IMG/VR virus record: IMGVR_UViG_3300042887_005053
Location: 124,001 to 188,000 of that record
Direction: 5' to 3' (one strand)
Origin: a virus
Length of the DNA: 64,000 nucleotides
Translations under genes and position numbers: made by a program
Shown here: in pieces, positions 50,838-60,037 of the stretch
How the letters are laid out: every line of letters begins with the position of its first letter
Position numbering within the stretch: position 1 is the stretch's first letter
The notes under the pieces: model-generated
What the model saw: only the letters and a program-made list of their open reading frames with translations
Told to the model about the DNA's origin: nothing
Databases searched by the model: none

Positions 50838-53800
50838 TTATTGATTTATAAATCCACCTGCAGAAATTGCTCCTGTTCTGAGAATTGTGATGTTGTTTAC
50901 AATAACTCCCATACCCTTAATAGGTTCAACATATGTGTCAAGAACACCAATTTGGTTATCTATTATAGTTGGTGTGTTATTTTCTTCATCACATTTGTTG
51001 AAGTAGTTATAAAGACCGTTCTTATTAACATACTTTTCACAGATTACATCAGCTCTTAGTTTTATTTCAGCTCTTATTTCAGCTGTATTAAACTTCCATT
51101 GGAATTCAAGTAACATTGCTGAAAGTTCTCTTTCTAATTCAATCAAGACCTCTCTAACATGTAAGTAAGAAAGTGCTGATTTGTAAAGAGTTTGACCTGT
51201 ATTTTCTGTTTCAATTACAAATCCTCTATTTCTCTTGAATACAATAGGATTCATTTGAGCTCCGTTCAAGTTTTCGATATCCTCAGGAGTATAATTCATT
51301 TCGATTCCTGCGATATTTGTAACTCTACCGTTAGTAACACCCGCTGCAATTGTCCAAGGAACAATTGAAGTAACATTTGTATTCTGTTTTCTCATATATG
51401 TAGTAGCTACATACATTGCTGGTGGTACATCAGCTGGTCTACCGTTATCATTAACTGTGACATAAGGAAGAAAATAACCAACACAACTTGCACCCCTTCC
51501 GTCGCCGAATGAGTATAAGAATGCTGGACTAGATTCTAAGTCACCGCCTGTTGCAATAAAGGATGTTTGTAAGACTCCTTCGTTATTAACAAATGTAGGT
51601 GATGTAGAGTTCCTAAATGACTTCATTGAAGGCATATTTATGAATCCTAAGCAATCTAATCTATCTCCACAAACATCAACCAATTGCTGTTTTGATCTCT
51701 CAGTTAAACCTAATCCAAATGCATCTACAACATATCTAAAGTCGATAGCTTCTTTATTTGTAAGTGCCTTGAACAATGGTGTTCCCTTTGCAATCAAGTT
51801 TAAAATAGTGCTTTGTCTTGTTTCAGTACCATCTGGCATTGAAGCTTCTCTTACTCTGAATCCTTTTAGTGGAATAGCCTTATAAGTAGAAACATAATCA
51901 TCCATTGATGTATATCTAATTGTCTGATAATCTACCGAGTTACCATTTGTTACCGCGTATTTTTCGATAGCTGAATCACAAGTGATTTCAACTAAGGTTG
52001 TATCAGGTGCGTAAACTCTCTTACTGATAATTCTAGTTAGATTTCTTGTCATCTCACCTACATTTACTGGAACATTAGGATCTACATAAGCCTCTAAGAA
52101 ATCACCAACTTTTACTTCAGTGTATCTTGAACCATTTACTAAGATCTTATTAACAATTGGAGTGTAACCAGCTGGTACTTCGATTTCAATAGTTTGTTTG
52201 TAATTTGACTTGTTAGTTATAACATTAAATATGTTATTTTTTGTTACATCAATTGGTTCAGTTGATGTTAATAAAGAATCTACAAACTTAACAGTCAAAT
52301 TGTTTGAACTATCTAAGTACATTTGTAAATAAACTTTAGTAGTAGCATCATAAACAAAAGGTGTAGAAGTGATATCCTCATCTACTACATTTGTAGTAAC
52401 TCTATATGCTTCATACCCAGCTGTGTAATTACTGCCCGTTAGTGGGTCAACTAAAGTGTTATAATAGTTAGTATCTCCATCAAGAGTTATTGTACCAGTG
52501 TTTAGTGTAGAATCTGGAATGCTAATTTGTTCATTTCCTAAAACATTCCAACCATTAGTTTGACTGAAGACCACATAACTGTAAGTGCCTTCATTTTGAA
52601 AAACTACTCTGATAGGTGATTGTGGATAAGATGACTCAATTAGATTATCATAAAAATAGTCACCAGTATTAATTTGACCATTGTAGAAGTTGTTATATAA
52701 ATCTGCAAACTTACCCACAACACCAGAAGCAGTTGGACTTCCTTTGACTGTTGTGGTCGTTACTCCGTTTGGTCCTAAGACTAACTCATTATCAATTTTA
52801 TAGAAAACTAAGTTACCAGCTAATATATCAGATGGAGTTGATGACAAACCTAAATCTAAATCAAAAGACTTGTTAGCAGTTGTTGATACGACAACATTAC
52901 TAAGTGTCGCATTTGCTAGTGGGAATTTTTCTAAGGTAACTAAATCTTTCAACATAGTCATCTGAGATAGATTATTCTCTAACATACTAGAGAAGAAATT
53001 AAATAATCTAATCTTTCTGTGTTTCTCGTAATTGTTTGTTGTGTCTGTACCAGAAGTCCCTAAGAACTCTACTCTGATTTTACCTGCTGATAATTCAGTA
53101 ACATCATAATCGACACCAAAGTCAAGTTCATTGAAACCACCATCAACACCTCCGGATATAGTAAGTGAGTTTGTATTTACAGTAATACTTGCGGAACCAG
53201 CAAGAAGTGTGTTAGTAAATACATCACCGTTGTATAGTGCTCCTGAACCTGCATCAGGTGTTATTATAAATGATGTGGTAAGACCTAGTGTTGAAACTGT
53301 TGCTGAATAACCAGTTACGCTTGCCACAACAAAGTCTAAATAAACAGAGTTCAAGAATGTATCTAGTACATCTGAACTTGCTGTTGTTGAAAGAATCTGA
53401 GAACCATTAAGATTCAACACAAAGTTACTTTCTACCGGAATTCCAGATGAAGTACCTCCGAATAAGAAAGTAATTGGAGACGGATCTGTAAGTTCATTAA
53501 CACCTATTTCAGTCACCGTTGGAGTGTTACCAACAGTCTGTAAAATCTGACCATTTGCAACTTGAAAGTCAATGTAAGTTAAAACAATGTCACTTGATGG
53601 TATTGTTGGGTTAATTCCATCAACGGTTCCATTAGTCAAAGTAATTTCTCCAGTTGAAGAATTAATATGTACCACTGAAGTGTAAGAAGCGGTTTGTGAA
53701 CTAACTGTGTAGTTAGTTGCTAGAATAGAGTAAGTAAATGAACCAGCAGTCCCAGAATTCACTAACACTTTATTACCAGCAGTTACAATATAAGCCTCTG

Positions 53801-55061
53801 AAGCAGTTAATGAACCCAATGATGGATTTGTAAGAGTGTATCCAATTTGAAGTGATTGTGAACCACCAAGTGATTCTAAAGCTGTTTCATAAGTAACACC
53901 ATTGATATATTCTTCTGAGAAATGTGCTGTTCTGTTAACTCCACCCCAAGTTGAACGAGCTAGTGAAACTGATGGACCCATTGCGACTAAGTTTTGTCCG
54001 TCTGATCCACCCGCTATGTCTAATGGCGTTGCTATGTAATCTAGGCTTTCAATGATTGATACATTATATGATAGGAAATCTATTTCAACTTGACCATTGT
54101 TAACAAGACCCTCAGAGACAACTAAGTTGTTACCTATAAGGTCAACCATTCCAGTTGGGAAGTCTTTCTCAAACTTATCCATATCAAATGCACAAAATAG
54201 ACCAGTTCTATCTGTATCATTATTTATGATTGTCTCAATAAATATATTTCTACCGTTTGAATCTCTGAAAAATGGAATCAAAGAAAGGCCTTCATAGTAC
54301 TGTAACAAATTAACATTTCTATCATTTGCAAAATTTTGAACTTGATCTTTCATAAGACCTTGGCTAGTAAAATAGGCAGACCATTTGGTATCAACTGCTA
54401 ATTGTTGGTAATTTGACCAATCACCACCAACTACTAAAACATCTACTAAATAGTCTGAAGCATAATCCAATTGGTTAACATAAGATGGAACTTTATCAGC
54501 TGAACCATACCACTCTAGTAATGTTCTGTTGAAACCACTTAATCTTGACTTAAATACAAAAATTGTAATGTATTTATCTGACATATTAGTGAAAGACAAC
54601 AATCTGTCTGCCGCTCCTAAGTCGTCACTTGTAAGATTAATGAAAGAATCAGTATCTCTTTTCCAGAAACCAGTTGTGTCGAAAAATCTTCTATATGCAC
54701 CCTCTCTTACAACATCATTTGTTTTATCAGTAGATGTTGATACTGACTTATATTCTATAAGGTCTAAAGTATCCGATGTAGATAATAGATTCATTGCGAA
54801 TACTGGACTCGACTCTAGCATTTTGCTAACAGTTCTATGAAAGAAAGAACCCTTTCTTTCTAAATTTCTGTCTAGTGGTCCAAATATACTTTCTAAATCC
54901 TGTGTAGTCTGTAAGAAAACAGGTGTATTAGCTGGTCCTTTTTTTGAGAAACCAACTACCAATGAGCTTACACCAGTTACGGTTGGGCTGACAATAACTG
55001 AATTATCAAATTCTTCTATGAAGATACCTGGTCTTTTATACTTACCAATTTGAATTGCCAT
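50838..55061 (-). CDS. Tail sheath protein, gp18-like, with large insertion
   Basis: A 1407-residue sheath. The N-terminus has the hallmark KRPGIFIEEFDNSVIVSPTV, then VVGFSKKGPANTPV and LESIFGPLDRN. The C-terminal half has the conserved body: FRVREASMPDGTETRQSTIL, RSKQQLVDVCGDRLDCLGFI, DGRGASCVGYFLPYVTVND, VPWTIAAGVTNGRVTNIAGI and a final LDTYVEPIKGMGVIVNNITI. T4 gp18 has 659 residues. Here residues about 360-900 are extra, Thr/Ser/Gly/Asn-rich beta domains of the type seen in phage surface decorations. The sheath surrounds the tube and contracts at infection. The extra domains probably face outward and may bind cell-surface glycans or stabilise the tail. It has its own motif and terminator, a monocistronic unit. 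Confidence 0.88.
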   Translation of the reverse strand: MAIQIGKYKRPGIFIEEFDNSVIVSPTVTGVSSLVVGFSKKGPANTPVFLQTTQDLESIFGPLDRNLERKGSFFHRTVSKMLESSPVFAMNLLSTSDTLDLIEYKSVSTSTDKTNDVVREGAYRRFFDTTGFWKRDTDSFINLTSDDLGAADRLLSFTNMSDKYITIFVFKSRLSGFNRTLLEWYGSADKVPSYVNQLDYASDYLVDVLVVGGDWSNYQQLAVDTKWSAYFTSQGLMKDQVQNFANDRNVNLLQYYEGLSLIPFFRDSNGRNIFIETIINNDTDRTGLFCAFDMDKFEKDFPTGMVDLIGNNLVVSEGLVNNGQVEIDFLSYNVSIIESLDYIATPLDIAGGSDGQNLVAMGPSVSLARSTWGGVNRTAHFSEEYINGVTYETALESLGGSQSLQIGYTLTNPSLGSLTASEAYIVTAGNKVLVNSGTAGSFTYSILATNYTVSSQTASYTSVVHINSSTGEITLTNGTVDGINPTIPSSDIVLTYIDFQVANGQILQTVGNTPTVTEIGVNELTDPSPITFLFGGTSSGIPVESNFVLNLNGSQILSTTASSDVLDTFLNSVYLDFVVASVTGYSATVSTLGLTTSFIITPDAGSGALYNGDVFTNTLLAGSASITVNTNSLTISGGVDGGFNELDFGVDYDVTELSAGKIRVEFLGTSGTDTTNNYEKHRKIRLFNFFSSMLENNLSQMTMLKDLVTLEKFPLANATLSNVVVSTTANKSFDLDLGLSSTPSDILAGNLVFYKIDNELVLGPNGVTTTTVKGSPTASGVVGKFADLYNNFYNGQINTGDYFYDNLIESSYPQSPIRVVFQNEGTYSYVVFSQTNGWNVLGNEQISIPDSTLNTGTITLDGDTNYYNTLVDPLTGSNYTAGYEAYRVTTNVVDEDITSTPFVYDATTKVYLQMYLDSSNNLTVKFVDSLLTSTEPIDVTKNNIFNVITNKSNYKQTIEIEVPAGYTPIVNKILVNGSRYTEVKVGDFLEAYVDPNVPVNVGEMTRNLTRIISKRVYAPDTTLVEITCDSAIEKYAVTNGNSVDYQTIRYTSMDDYVSTYKAIPLKGFRVREASMPDGTETRQSTILNLIAKGTPLFKALTNKEAIDFRYVVDAFGLGLTERSKQQLVDVCGDRLDCLGFINMPSMKSFRNSTSPTFVNNEGVLQTSFIATGGDLESSPAFLYSFGDGRGASCVGYFLPYVTVNDNGRPADVPPAMYVATTYMRKQNTNVTSIVPWTIAAGVTNGRVTNIAGIEMNYTPEDIENLNGAQMNPIVFKRNRGFVIETENTGQTLYKSALSYLHVREVLIELERELSAMLLEFQWKFNTAEIRAEIKLRADVICEKYVNKNGLYNYFNKCDEENNTPTIIDNQIGVLDTYVEPIKGMGVIVNNITILRTGAISAGGFINQ

Positions 55062-55084
55062 AATAGTTCATTAATTTTTATTTA

Positions 55085-55101
55085 ATGTATATATAAAAAG
55101 A
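55085..55101 (-). promoter_or_regulatory. CTTTTTATATATACATT motif (minus strand)
   Basis: Motif copy 23 bases before the sheath start codon at 55061. Confidence 0.4.
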
Positions 55102-55116
55102 AAAAAATATATTTTT

Positions 55117-55692
55117 TCACTTTTTGGTGAACTTATTAAAACGATAAAGATCAATTCTCTTCTTACTAGCCATTAAATCATCTTTGAAGACCTTTAGTTT
55201 ATCCTTGGCTATTTTTTCTAAGTTGACTATTTCCATTTGAAGTTTAGAAATATCCTGTGTTTTTTGACGAATCTTATCCTCAGTAAGTTTGATATTAGCT
55301 GAAAGAGAATCCTTTGAACTTGGATTTGCTTTTATATTGGATTGTTCGTCACTGATATCTGTTTTCCAGTCTTTAATCTGATCCTGTAGATTCTTCAAAT
55401 CTCTTCTTTTATCACAAGATTGTGCCCAAATCGCTAAAACTGGGTTATGAAATTTCAATTTCTTTTTATTATCAGTTTTATCAATTATTTTTTGAGCAGC
55501 TAATTTATCGATTAAGTCTTTTTCATCTTTATAAGTCATATAAATGTTATTTACTGTAACTTTAAGTCTGTCAAAATCTTTGATTTGATTTTCAAGCTCA
55601 TTATATCTATTCATGTCCGATGCGATCTGAGGTGGATCGGTTTTATCAGCATTGTATAATTCTAAAATAAATTCTTGAAAGTACTTAATCAT
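55117..55692 (-). CDS. Tagged coiled-coil protein
   Basis: A 191-residue protein beginning MIKYFQEFILELYNAD, very close to the T4 internal-protein tag (YQEFIAEA), with I-L-E/L as a candidate protease site. Residues about 30-70 and 100-175 are long charged helices with heptad-like spacing (LQDQIKDWKTDISDEQSNIK, then KLQMEIVNLEKIAKDK). The end is basic (RFNKFTKK). A rod-like scaffold, core or internal head protein is plausible. It starts one base after the stop of the upstream 935-residue gene, so the two form a unit. The role is inferred. Confidence 0.65.
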   Translation of the reverse strand: MIKYFQEFILELYNADKTDPPQIASDMNRYNELENQIKDFDRLKVTVNNIYMTYKDEKDLIDKLAAQKIIDKTDNKKKLKFHNPVLAIWAQSCDKRRDLKNLQDQIKDWKTDISDEQSNIKANPSSKDSLSANIKLTEDKIRQKTQDISKLQMEIVNLEKIAKDKLKVFKDDLMASKKRIDLYRFNKFTKK

Positions 55693-55693
55693 A

Positions 55694-58501
55694 TTAAATT
55701 ATGTCAAAATCATTCATTTTAGACCTCATTTTATCCAATCCTAGAATATCATATTTAGGTCTATCATCTGGATCAATCACTTTTATAGTCTCTAACTTAC
55801 CCTCTTGAACATTGTTCTTAGAAAGAGCTTCTATTTTTTGAAAGTTCATTTTTAGATCTTGTATATTACTAAAAGTGTTATTAGATGTAACTTCAGCGAC
55901 TTTCATCTCAATAACTCTGTCTTTTGACAATTTAGGATATTTATTTATGTTGATTACTGCTACGAATAAAGGTTCATTAGGTACAAAAGATAGATTTTTT
56001 GGTAACTCCAACTCTTTTGAATCAAGTTTATTTTTCAAGTAAGTACTAAAGATTGATTGTTTTGGAGTTTTTTCATATTTATGAAACTTAATAACAATTC
56101 CTTTATCTCTAGTTCCATTAATTTGACCTTGTATAAATCCAATCAAATATTTGGTAACTTTATCTTCCTTATAAGTAATTTTGAAAAATTCTCTACCGTA
56201 CTTATCATCCTTACCGAAAAGACTTGTCACTATATCAGCTCCTCTTCCAAGTTGGCTATAAAGTGAGAACACTAATTGCTTTTCACTACCCATGTCATCT
56301 TTCTTTATTTTTCCTGGACCTGGTTCTGGTGTATCAGATGTTTTTTCTATGTCACTATTTCCCCCAAAATAATCAGTCAGTAATCTATGTCTCTTAGATC
56401 TGAAATCTCTATCTTTACCACCAGATCCTAACATATCATTAATAAAAGTAAATAAAGTCCTACCTGAGCCAGCTTTTTGATTAGGTCCTCTATTTTTGAA
56501 TTTCGCATTTGCTAATATTTTTCTGTACTTTGTATCTTCTAATAGTTTCATAATACCATCTTCCCATTTTTCAAATGGAACATTAGCTGCCCAGGGTCCA
56601 ACTGATGGACCGGCATCTTTTGACCAAGATGGATATTCACCTTTTCCGATATATGTGTACTCTCTAAATGTTTTCTGAGAAATCACGCCGTTTGGTCTAC
56701 CAGAGGGTATGACCTCAGTTGCATACATTTTATATGCTCTGCCAAAGATATTCACGATTCTAATGATGTTGTCTTTGAAAGATTCAGCGTCAATCTCTAT
56801 TTCTTTTTCTTCTAACTCTTTATCTGTATCTTCTTGGAGTTTTTTAGCTTCTTTTTCGTCGATTTTCCATTCATCTTCTTCTCCCTTTTTGAAGAATTCA
56901 AACCAAATAGTTGATATTTTATCATTTATCAGTTCCTGATCAGACTTCGAGGCTTGTTCATCTTTGTCAGTATCTTCATCAGTTTCCATTTCAATATCAT
57001 CTGCTTCATTTACAAAAGAAAAATAGTTATGTATAAATGATTCGTTCTTTTCTTCTTTATCTTCTTTTTTCTCCTTTTTAAGAGAAGGATAAAGCTTTTT
57101 AAGTTGATTAAAAGATTTTATGAACTTATTAAGACATTCTTTTGCATCAGTAAGTGCGTTAACTAGTCCCATATCTTCTCTAAATGCAAGAATTATTCTA
57201 GCTATTAGTGAAATTGACTTCGAAATATCACTATATGAAATAGATTGTTCAGCTTCTTTAATTAGTTCTTCAAAAGAAATTGGCTTACCAACAGTTGCTT
57301 CATTCATTACGACTTCTCTACCTATTTTTGTGATAGTATCTACAATGATTGCATTGTTTGTTTTTGATTTAGTAAGCAATTCTTGAATTCTTGGTAATGT
57401 TTTTATAATGCCAGATTTAGACCACGAGTTTAATACTTTATTCCAAGCTGCTCTCGCATTTGACTCCGCTAACTTCAATTCTGCTTCTTCAAATATTGGA
57501 AGAGATTCATTTTCATAAAATAAAGATTCTGCGACTTTTTCACCAGCTTTGAGTGTTGTAACTTGTAAAGGTCTGCCATCGGGTCCTTTCTTTGTATCTG
57601 AGTTTAGTATAGGTGTGAGAGAATCTCTACGAACACTCATCGGTGCTGAGTTTGGTAGATATGATTTAGTCTTCTCATCCCTAAAAATAACAAAAACATT
57701 GGGTTTGATTGTACCTGATTGAACAACATCATCTTTAGTTAAGAACTTTTTGTCAATTCCTCTCTTCACAGCATGTTCCAGAGAAATGACTAAAACAGTA
57801 GTTTTTTTGCCATCTTTTGATTTGTGTGTATATTCTTTACCTACTTCGATTGATTTCTCTGAAGTAATCTTCTTTTTTGAAATGATTTCATTCAAGTCTA
57901 ATATGGATTCTAAAAGATCAATTGTAGTTTCATAGAACTCTTTATTTGAGCTTGTTTCTTCTTGTTTTTCTTCTTCCGATTCTTTTGGTTCAAAATCGAT
58001 TTCCAATAAAGCTTTTCTATAATCTTCAAGTTTTTTTACTAATAAATCTTTATTAGGTAAGTCTTTTTTATCTACTTTCTCAACATCTTTGATTGTTGTT
58101 GAGATAAGACCAGAATCATCAGATTTATCACCTAATAATATTGTCAATTTTTCATCAATCTCTTTGTTTGAAGTAGATTCTTTATAAACCTCTGTTATAA
58201 GAAATTTTACTTTTATTTTTTCTATTTCTTTTTTAGTATTTTCACCAAATGCAGAAGCGGCTATTAAATTATTTAATTCATTTTCAACATCTTTTACTAA
58301 AGAACCAATTCTAGCAGCTTGAAAATAAATTTTACCTTTTCTGATTGTTGAATTGATTAATCTACCTAATAGAGATCCTCCCCAGGTTATATCATTTTCA
58401 AAAGCTTCCTTTATTAATAAAGAAGATTCGAAGTCCTTTTGATTAAATTCAGTTCTTGTTTCTTTGATTAAAAATTCTTGTCTGTGCTTGAGATATCGCA
58501 T
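55694..58501 (-). CDS. Large tagged protein, possible packaged or processed protein
   Basis: A 935-residue protein starting MRYLKHRQEFLIKETR, the tag with I-K-E/T as a candidate cleavage site. A second I-K-E/A follows at residue 32. Residues 175-200 and 470-580 are strongly acidic, Glu/Lys-rich linkers. Three more folded parts are suggested: about 220-330 (KEYTHKSKDGKKTTVLVISL), about 590-760 (GSGRTLFTFINDMLGSGGKD, then FRSKRHRLLTDYFGG), and about 770-910 (LVFSLYSQLGRGADIVTSLF). Internal tag-like pieces (FIHNYFSFVNEADD near residue 495) raise the idea of a protein cut into several parts. I see no known catalytic motif. An internal head or ejection protein is a reasonable guess only. Confidence 0.68.
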   Translation of the reverse strand: MRYLKHRQEFLIKETRTEFNQKDFESSLLIKEAFENDITWGGSLLGRLINSTIRKGKIYFQAARIGSLVKDVENELNNLIAASAFGENTKKEIEKIKVKFLITEVYKESTSNKEIDEKLTILLGDKSDDSGLISTTIKDVEKVDKKDLPNKDLLVKKLEDYRKALLEIDFEPKESEEEKQEETSSNKEFYETTIDLLESILDLNEIISKKKITSEKSIEVGKEYTHKSKDGKKTTVLVISLEHAVKRGIDKKFLTKDDVVQSGTIKPNVFVIFRDEKTKSYLPNSAPMSVRRDSLTPILNSDTKKGPDGRPLQVTTLKAGEKVAESLFYENESLPIFEEAELKLAESNARAAWNKVLNSWSKSGIIKTLPRIQELLTKSKTNNAIIVDTITKIGREVVMNEATVGKPISFEELIKEAEQSISYSDISKSISLIARIILAFREDMGLVNALTDAKECLNKFIKSFNQLKKLYPSLKKEKKEDKEEKNESFIHNYFSFVNEADDIEMETDEDTDKDEQASKSDQELINDKISTIWFEFFKKGEEDEWKIDEKEAKKLQEDTDKELEEKEIEIDAESFKDNIIRIVNIFGRAYKMYATEVIPSGRPNGVISQKTFREYTYIGKGEYPSWSKDAGPSVGPWAANVPFEKWEDGIMKLLEDTKYRKILANAKFKNRGPNQKAGSGRTLFTFINDMLGSGGKDRDFRSKRHRLLTDYFGGNSDIEKTSDTPEPGPGKIKKDDMGSEKQLVFSLYSQLGRGADIVTSLFGKDDKYGREFFKITYKEDKVTKYLIGFIQGQINGTRDKGIVIKFHKYEKTPKQSIFSTYLKNKLDSKELELPKNLSFVPNEPLFVAVININKYPKLSKDRVIEMKVAEVTSNNTFSNIQDLKMNFQKIEALSKNNVQEGKLETIKVIDPDDRPKYDILGLDKMRSKMNDFDII

Positions 58502-58520
58502 AAAAATAGCCTAATATTTT

Positions 58521-58538
58521 GATTATATATTAAAAGTC
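58521..58538 (-). promoter_or_regulatory. GACTTTTAATATATAATC motif (minus strand)
   Basis: Near-consensus copy 19 bases before the start of the 935-residue gene at 58501. Confidence 0.45.
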
Positions 58539-58671
58539 TAATATCACAAAATAATAGAAAAAATATTTGGTGGTTTATTATTTTTTAATTATATTAGCAT
58601 ATCATTGATTGAGACAGTGTTTTAGACGATAAAAAAAGTCAAAAATATTAGGAAAATCAATAATTTTACCT

Positions 58672-58679
58672 TATATTTG
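58672..58679 (+). promoter_or_regulatory. TATATTTG, Bacteroidota-type -7 box
   Basis: TATATTTG fits TAnnTTTG, the -7 element read by the Bacteroidota housekeeping sigma factor, 22 bases before the ATG at 58702. I see no clear TTTG -33 element. The rest of the 200-base gap (58502-58701) is AT-rich and otherwise empty. This gene lacks a good TTTAATATATA motif, so it may be read by host polymerase early. Confidence 0.5.
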
Positions 58680-58701
58680 TAGTATCAATAACAGTAAAAC
58701 T

Positions 58702-59100
58702 ATGAACGAAAACAATATCTTCTCTTTTAATCTAATCAAATTTGATTTGAGACCTTATAGTAAATCTGAAGAAATTCAGAGAATTATTAATGATCATGGT
58801 ATGCAACAAGTGTGGACAGGAGAAGAAATGTTCGAGTTGAAGAAAGAAGGATACATCTTCATCTGTGTTGATTCTGTCACATTTTTTCCAATTTTCTACT
58901 TTAATGAAAAAACATTAGACTGGACTACTCCGATGCAAGTTACAAACATCTTGGCTGATCAAAAACCAATCAAAAAGAAAAAGGTTAAAAAACCAAGAAC
59001 TACATTGAATTTAGATTCACTTTTAGATAAAATTAATGAGTCTGGTATGGAATCTTTAACTCCAAGAGAGTTAAAGTTTTTAGAAGAGTCTTCTAAGTAA
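58702..59100 (+). CDS. Unrecognised small protein, possibly host-promoter driven
   Basis: A 132-residue protein without the shared tag. It begins MNENNIFSFNLIKFDLRPYS, with a mid segment VDSVTFFPIFYFNEKTLDWT, a Lys-rich linker (QKPIKKKKVKKPRTTLN) and a C-terminal pair of helices (LDSLLDKINESGMESLTPRE). That last part (LD-x-L-L-D-x-I-x-x-x-G-x-x-S-L-T-x-x-E-x-x-x-L) is the short helix-turn-helix motif often found at the end of Bacteroidota proteins. The function is unknown. It is a single-gene unit with its own promoter candidate and a strong terminator. Confidence 0.68.
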   Translation: MNENNIFSFNLIKFDLRPYSKSEEIQRIINDHGMQQVWTGEEMFELKKEGYIFICVDSVTFFPIFYFNEKTLDWTTPMQVTNILADQKPIKKKKVKKPRTTLNLDSLLDKINESGMESLTPRELKFLEESSK

Positions 59101-59117
59101 AAAATATTTTTTATATG

Positions 59118-59144
59118 ACCACCAAGGCTTTGGTGGTTTTTTTT
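59118..59144 (+). terminator. Intrinsic terminator
   Basis: Stem ACCACCAA / TTGGTGGT with loop GGC followed by eight T, 17 bases after the stop at 59100. The stem sequence is close to that of the terminator at 59997. Confidence 0.9.
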
Positions 59145-59205
59145 ATTTTAAATCTTAAAAAATTTTGAAATTTTCACCAACGATAATTTTATAGTGAAAT
59201 TTATG

Positions 59206-59219
59206 TAATATATAATCTT
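59206..59219 (+). promoter_or_regulatory. TAATATATAATCTT motif
   Basis: Copy of the recurrent motif 19 bases before the ATG at 59239, in the 138-base gap after the previous terminator. Confidence 0.4.
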
Positions 59220-59238
59220 GTAAATTAATTTTTTAATT

Positions 59239-59529
59239 ATGAGATTCTTAGAACTTGTCTACAATGGCAGAAAAATAACAAATAATTTATTAATCAATGA
59301 TATTTTAGAGAAAGAGAACCTGAATTGGTTGATCGATTCTGAAATCGAAAATGCAGAAATCGAAATCAAAAATCATACTTTAATATGGAAAAATGGCTAC
59401 TTTTTTGGTAATTGGCATTATGGTATCTTTAAGGATGGTCAATTTTATGGCACATTTGAGAATGGAATTTTAGAAGGTGGGAAGTTTAATGGCAATTTTA
59501 TTAGTGGTTTGAATTTGATTTCGGTATAA
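59239..59529 (+). CDS. Small MORN-like repeat protein
   Basis: A 96-residue protein. Residues about 50-92 contain a G-x-W/F-x-x-G-x-F-x-x-G pattern at 8-12 residue spacing (GYFFGNWHYGIFKDGQFYG, then TFENGILEGGKFNGNF), as in MORN-type or W-x-G-G beta-hairpin repeats often seen in large phages. The first 45 residues are a different, charged domain. Such repeats commonly mediate protein contacts. The partner is unknown. It has its own TATATA motif and is followed 18 bases later by the next gene. Confidence 0.62.
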   Translation: MRFLELVYNGRKITNNLLINDILEKENLNWLIDSEIENAEIEIKNHTLIWKNGYFFGNWHYGIFKDGQFYGTFENGILEGGKFNGNFISGLNLISV

Positions 59530-59547
59530 AAAATAATTTTTTTCTTT

Positions 59548-59991
59548 ATGGGAAGAAAGCGTTTCACAAAATCCAAATTATTATCAGAAAATTTGAGATT
59601 TAAAATCACAGAAGAAGCAAATAATCATTTGTTCTTCGAAATAGGCAGTGAAATTACAACAGACATTGCAGAAGCAGTTGCAATTATGATGAGAACTAAT
59701 AATATTGAAAAAGAAATTTGGTCTCAGAAAATTAATATAAATCTAGAAACAGTTGAACCCAAAAGAGCATTATATTGGTTATCTGGTGGAGATACTGAGT
59801 GGATTAGTGGTAAAAATTATAGTTTAAATTGGATGCAATGTGATTTAGATTATCAAGAAGAATTTGGATTTATGGTAATTTCAATACTTAAAAAATCACA
59901 AACTCTCGATGATATAAGAAGTGGATTTATGAAATACTTAAATTTACCAGTTTTATATGAATTTGCTCTTAAAAGAGGATTTGTAAAGTAA
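59548..59991 (+). CDS. Unrecognised small protein
   Basis: A 147-residue protein with a basic N-terminus (MGRKRFTKSKLLSENL), a central part with EIGSEITTDIAEAVAIMMRT and YWLSGGDTEWISGKNYSLNW, and a helical C-terminus (SGFMKYLNLPVLYEFALKRG). Not recognised. No membrane segment, Cys pairs or catalytic motif was seen. It closes a two-gene unit with a terminator 6 bases after its stop. Confidence 0.62.
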   Translation: MGRKRFTKSKLLSENLRFKITEEANNHLFFEIGSEITTDIAEAVAIMMRTNNIEKEIWSQKININLETVEPKRALYWLSGGDTEWISGKNYSLNWMQCDLDYQEEFGFMVISILKKSQTLDDIRSGFMKYLNLPVLYEFALKRGFVK

Positions 59992-59996
59992 GAGAC

Positions 59997-60020
59997 AACC
60001 CACCAACTTGGTGGGTTTTT
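59997..60020 (+). terminator. Intrinsic terminator
   Basis: Stem AACCCACC / GGTGGGTT with loop AACTT and a T-run, directly after the gene ending at 59991. The next gene's motif begins two bases later. Confidence 0.9.
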
Positions 60021-60021
60021 A

Positions 60022-60037
60022 TTTTAATATATAAAGT
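60022..60037 (+). promoter_or_regulatory. TTTTAATATATAAAGT motif
   Basis: A full motif copy squeezed between the terminator (ending 60020) and the ATG at 60038. Because a terminator precedes it, this gene needs a new transcript, so the motif is the only visible promoter candidate and would give a nearly leaderless message. Confidence 0.55.
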
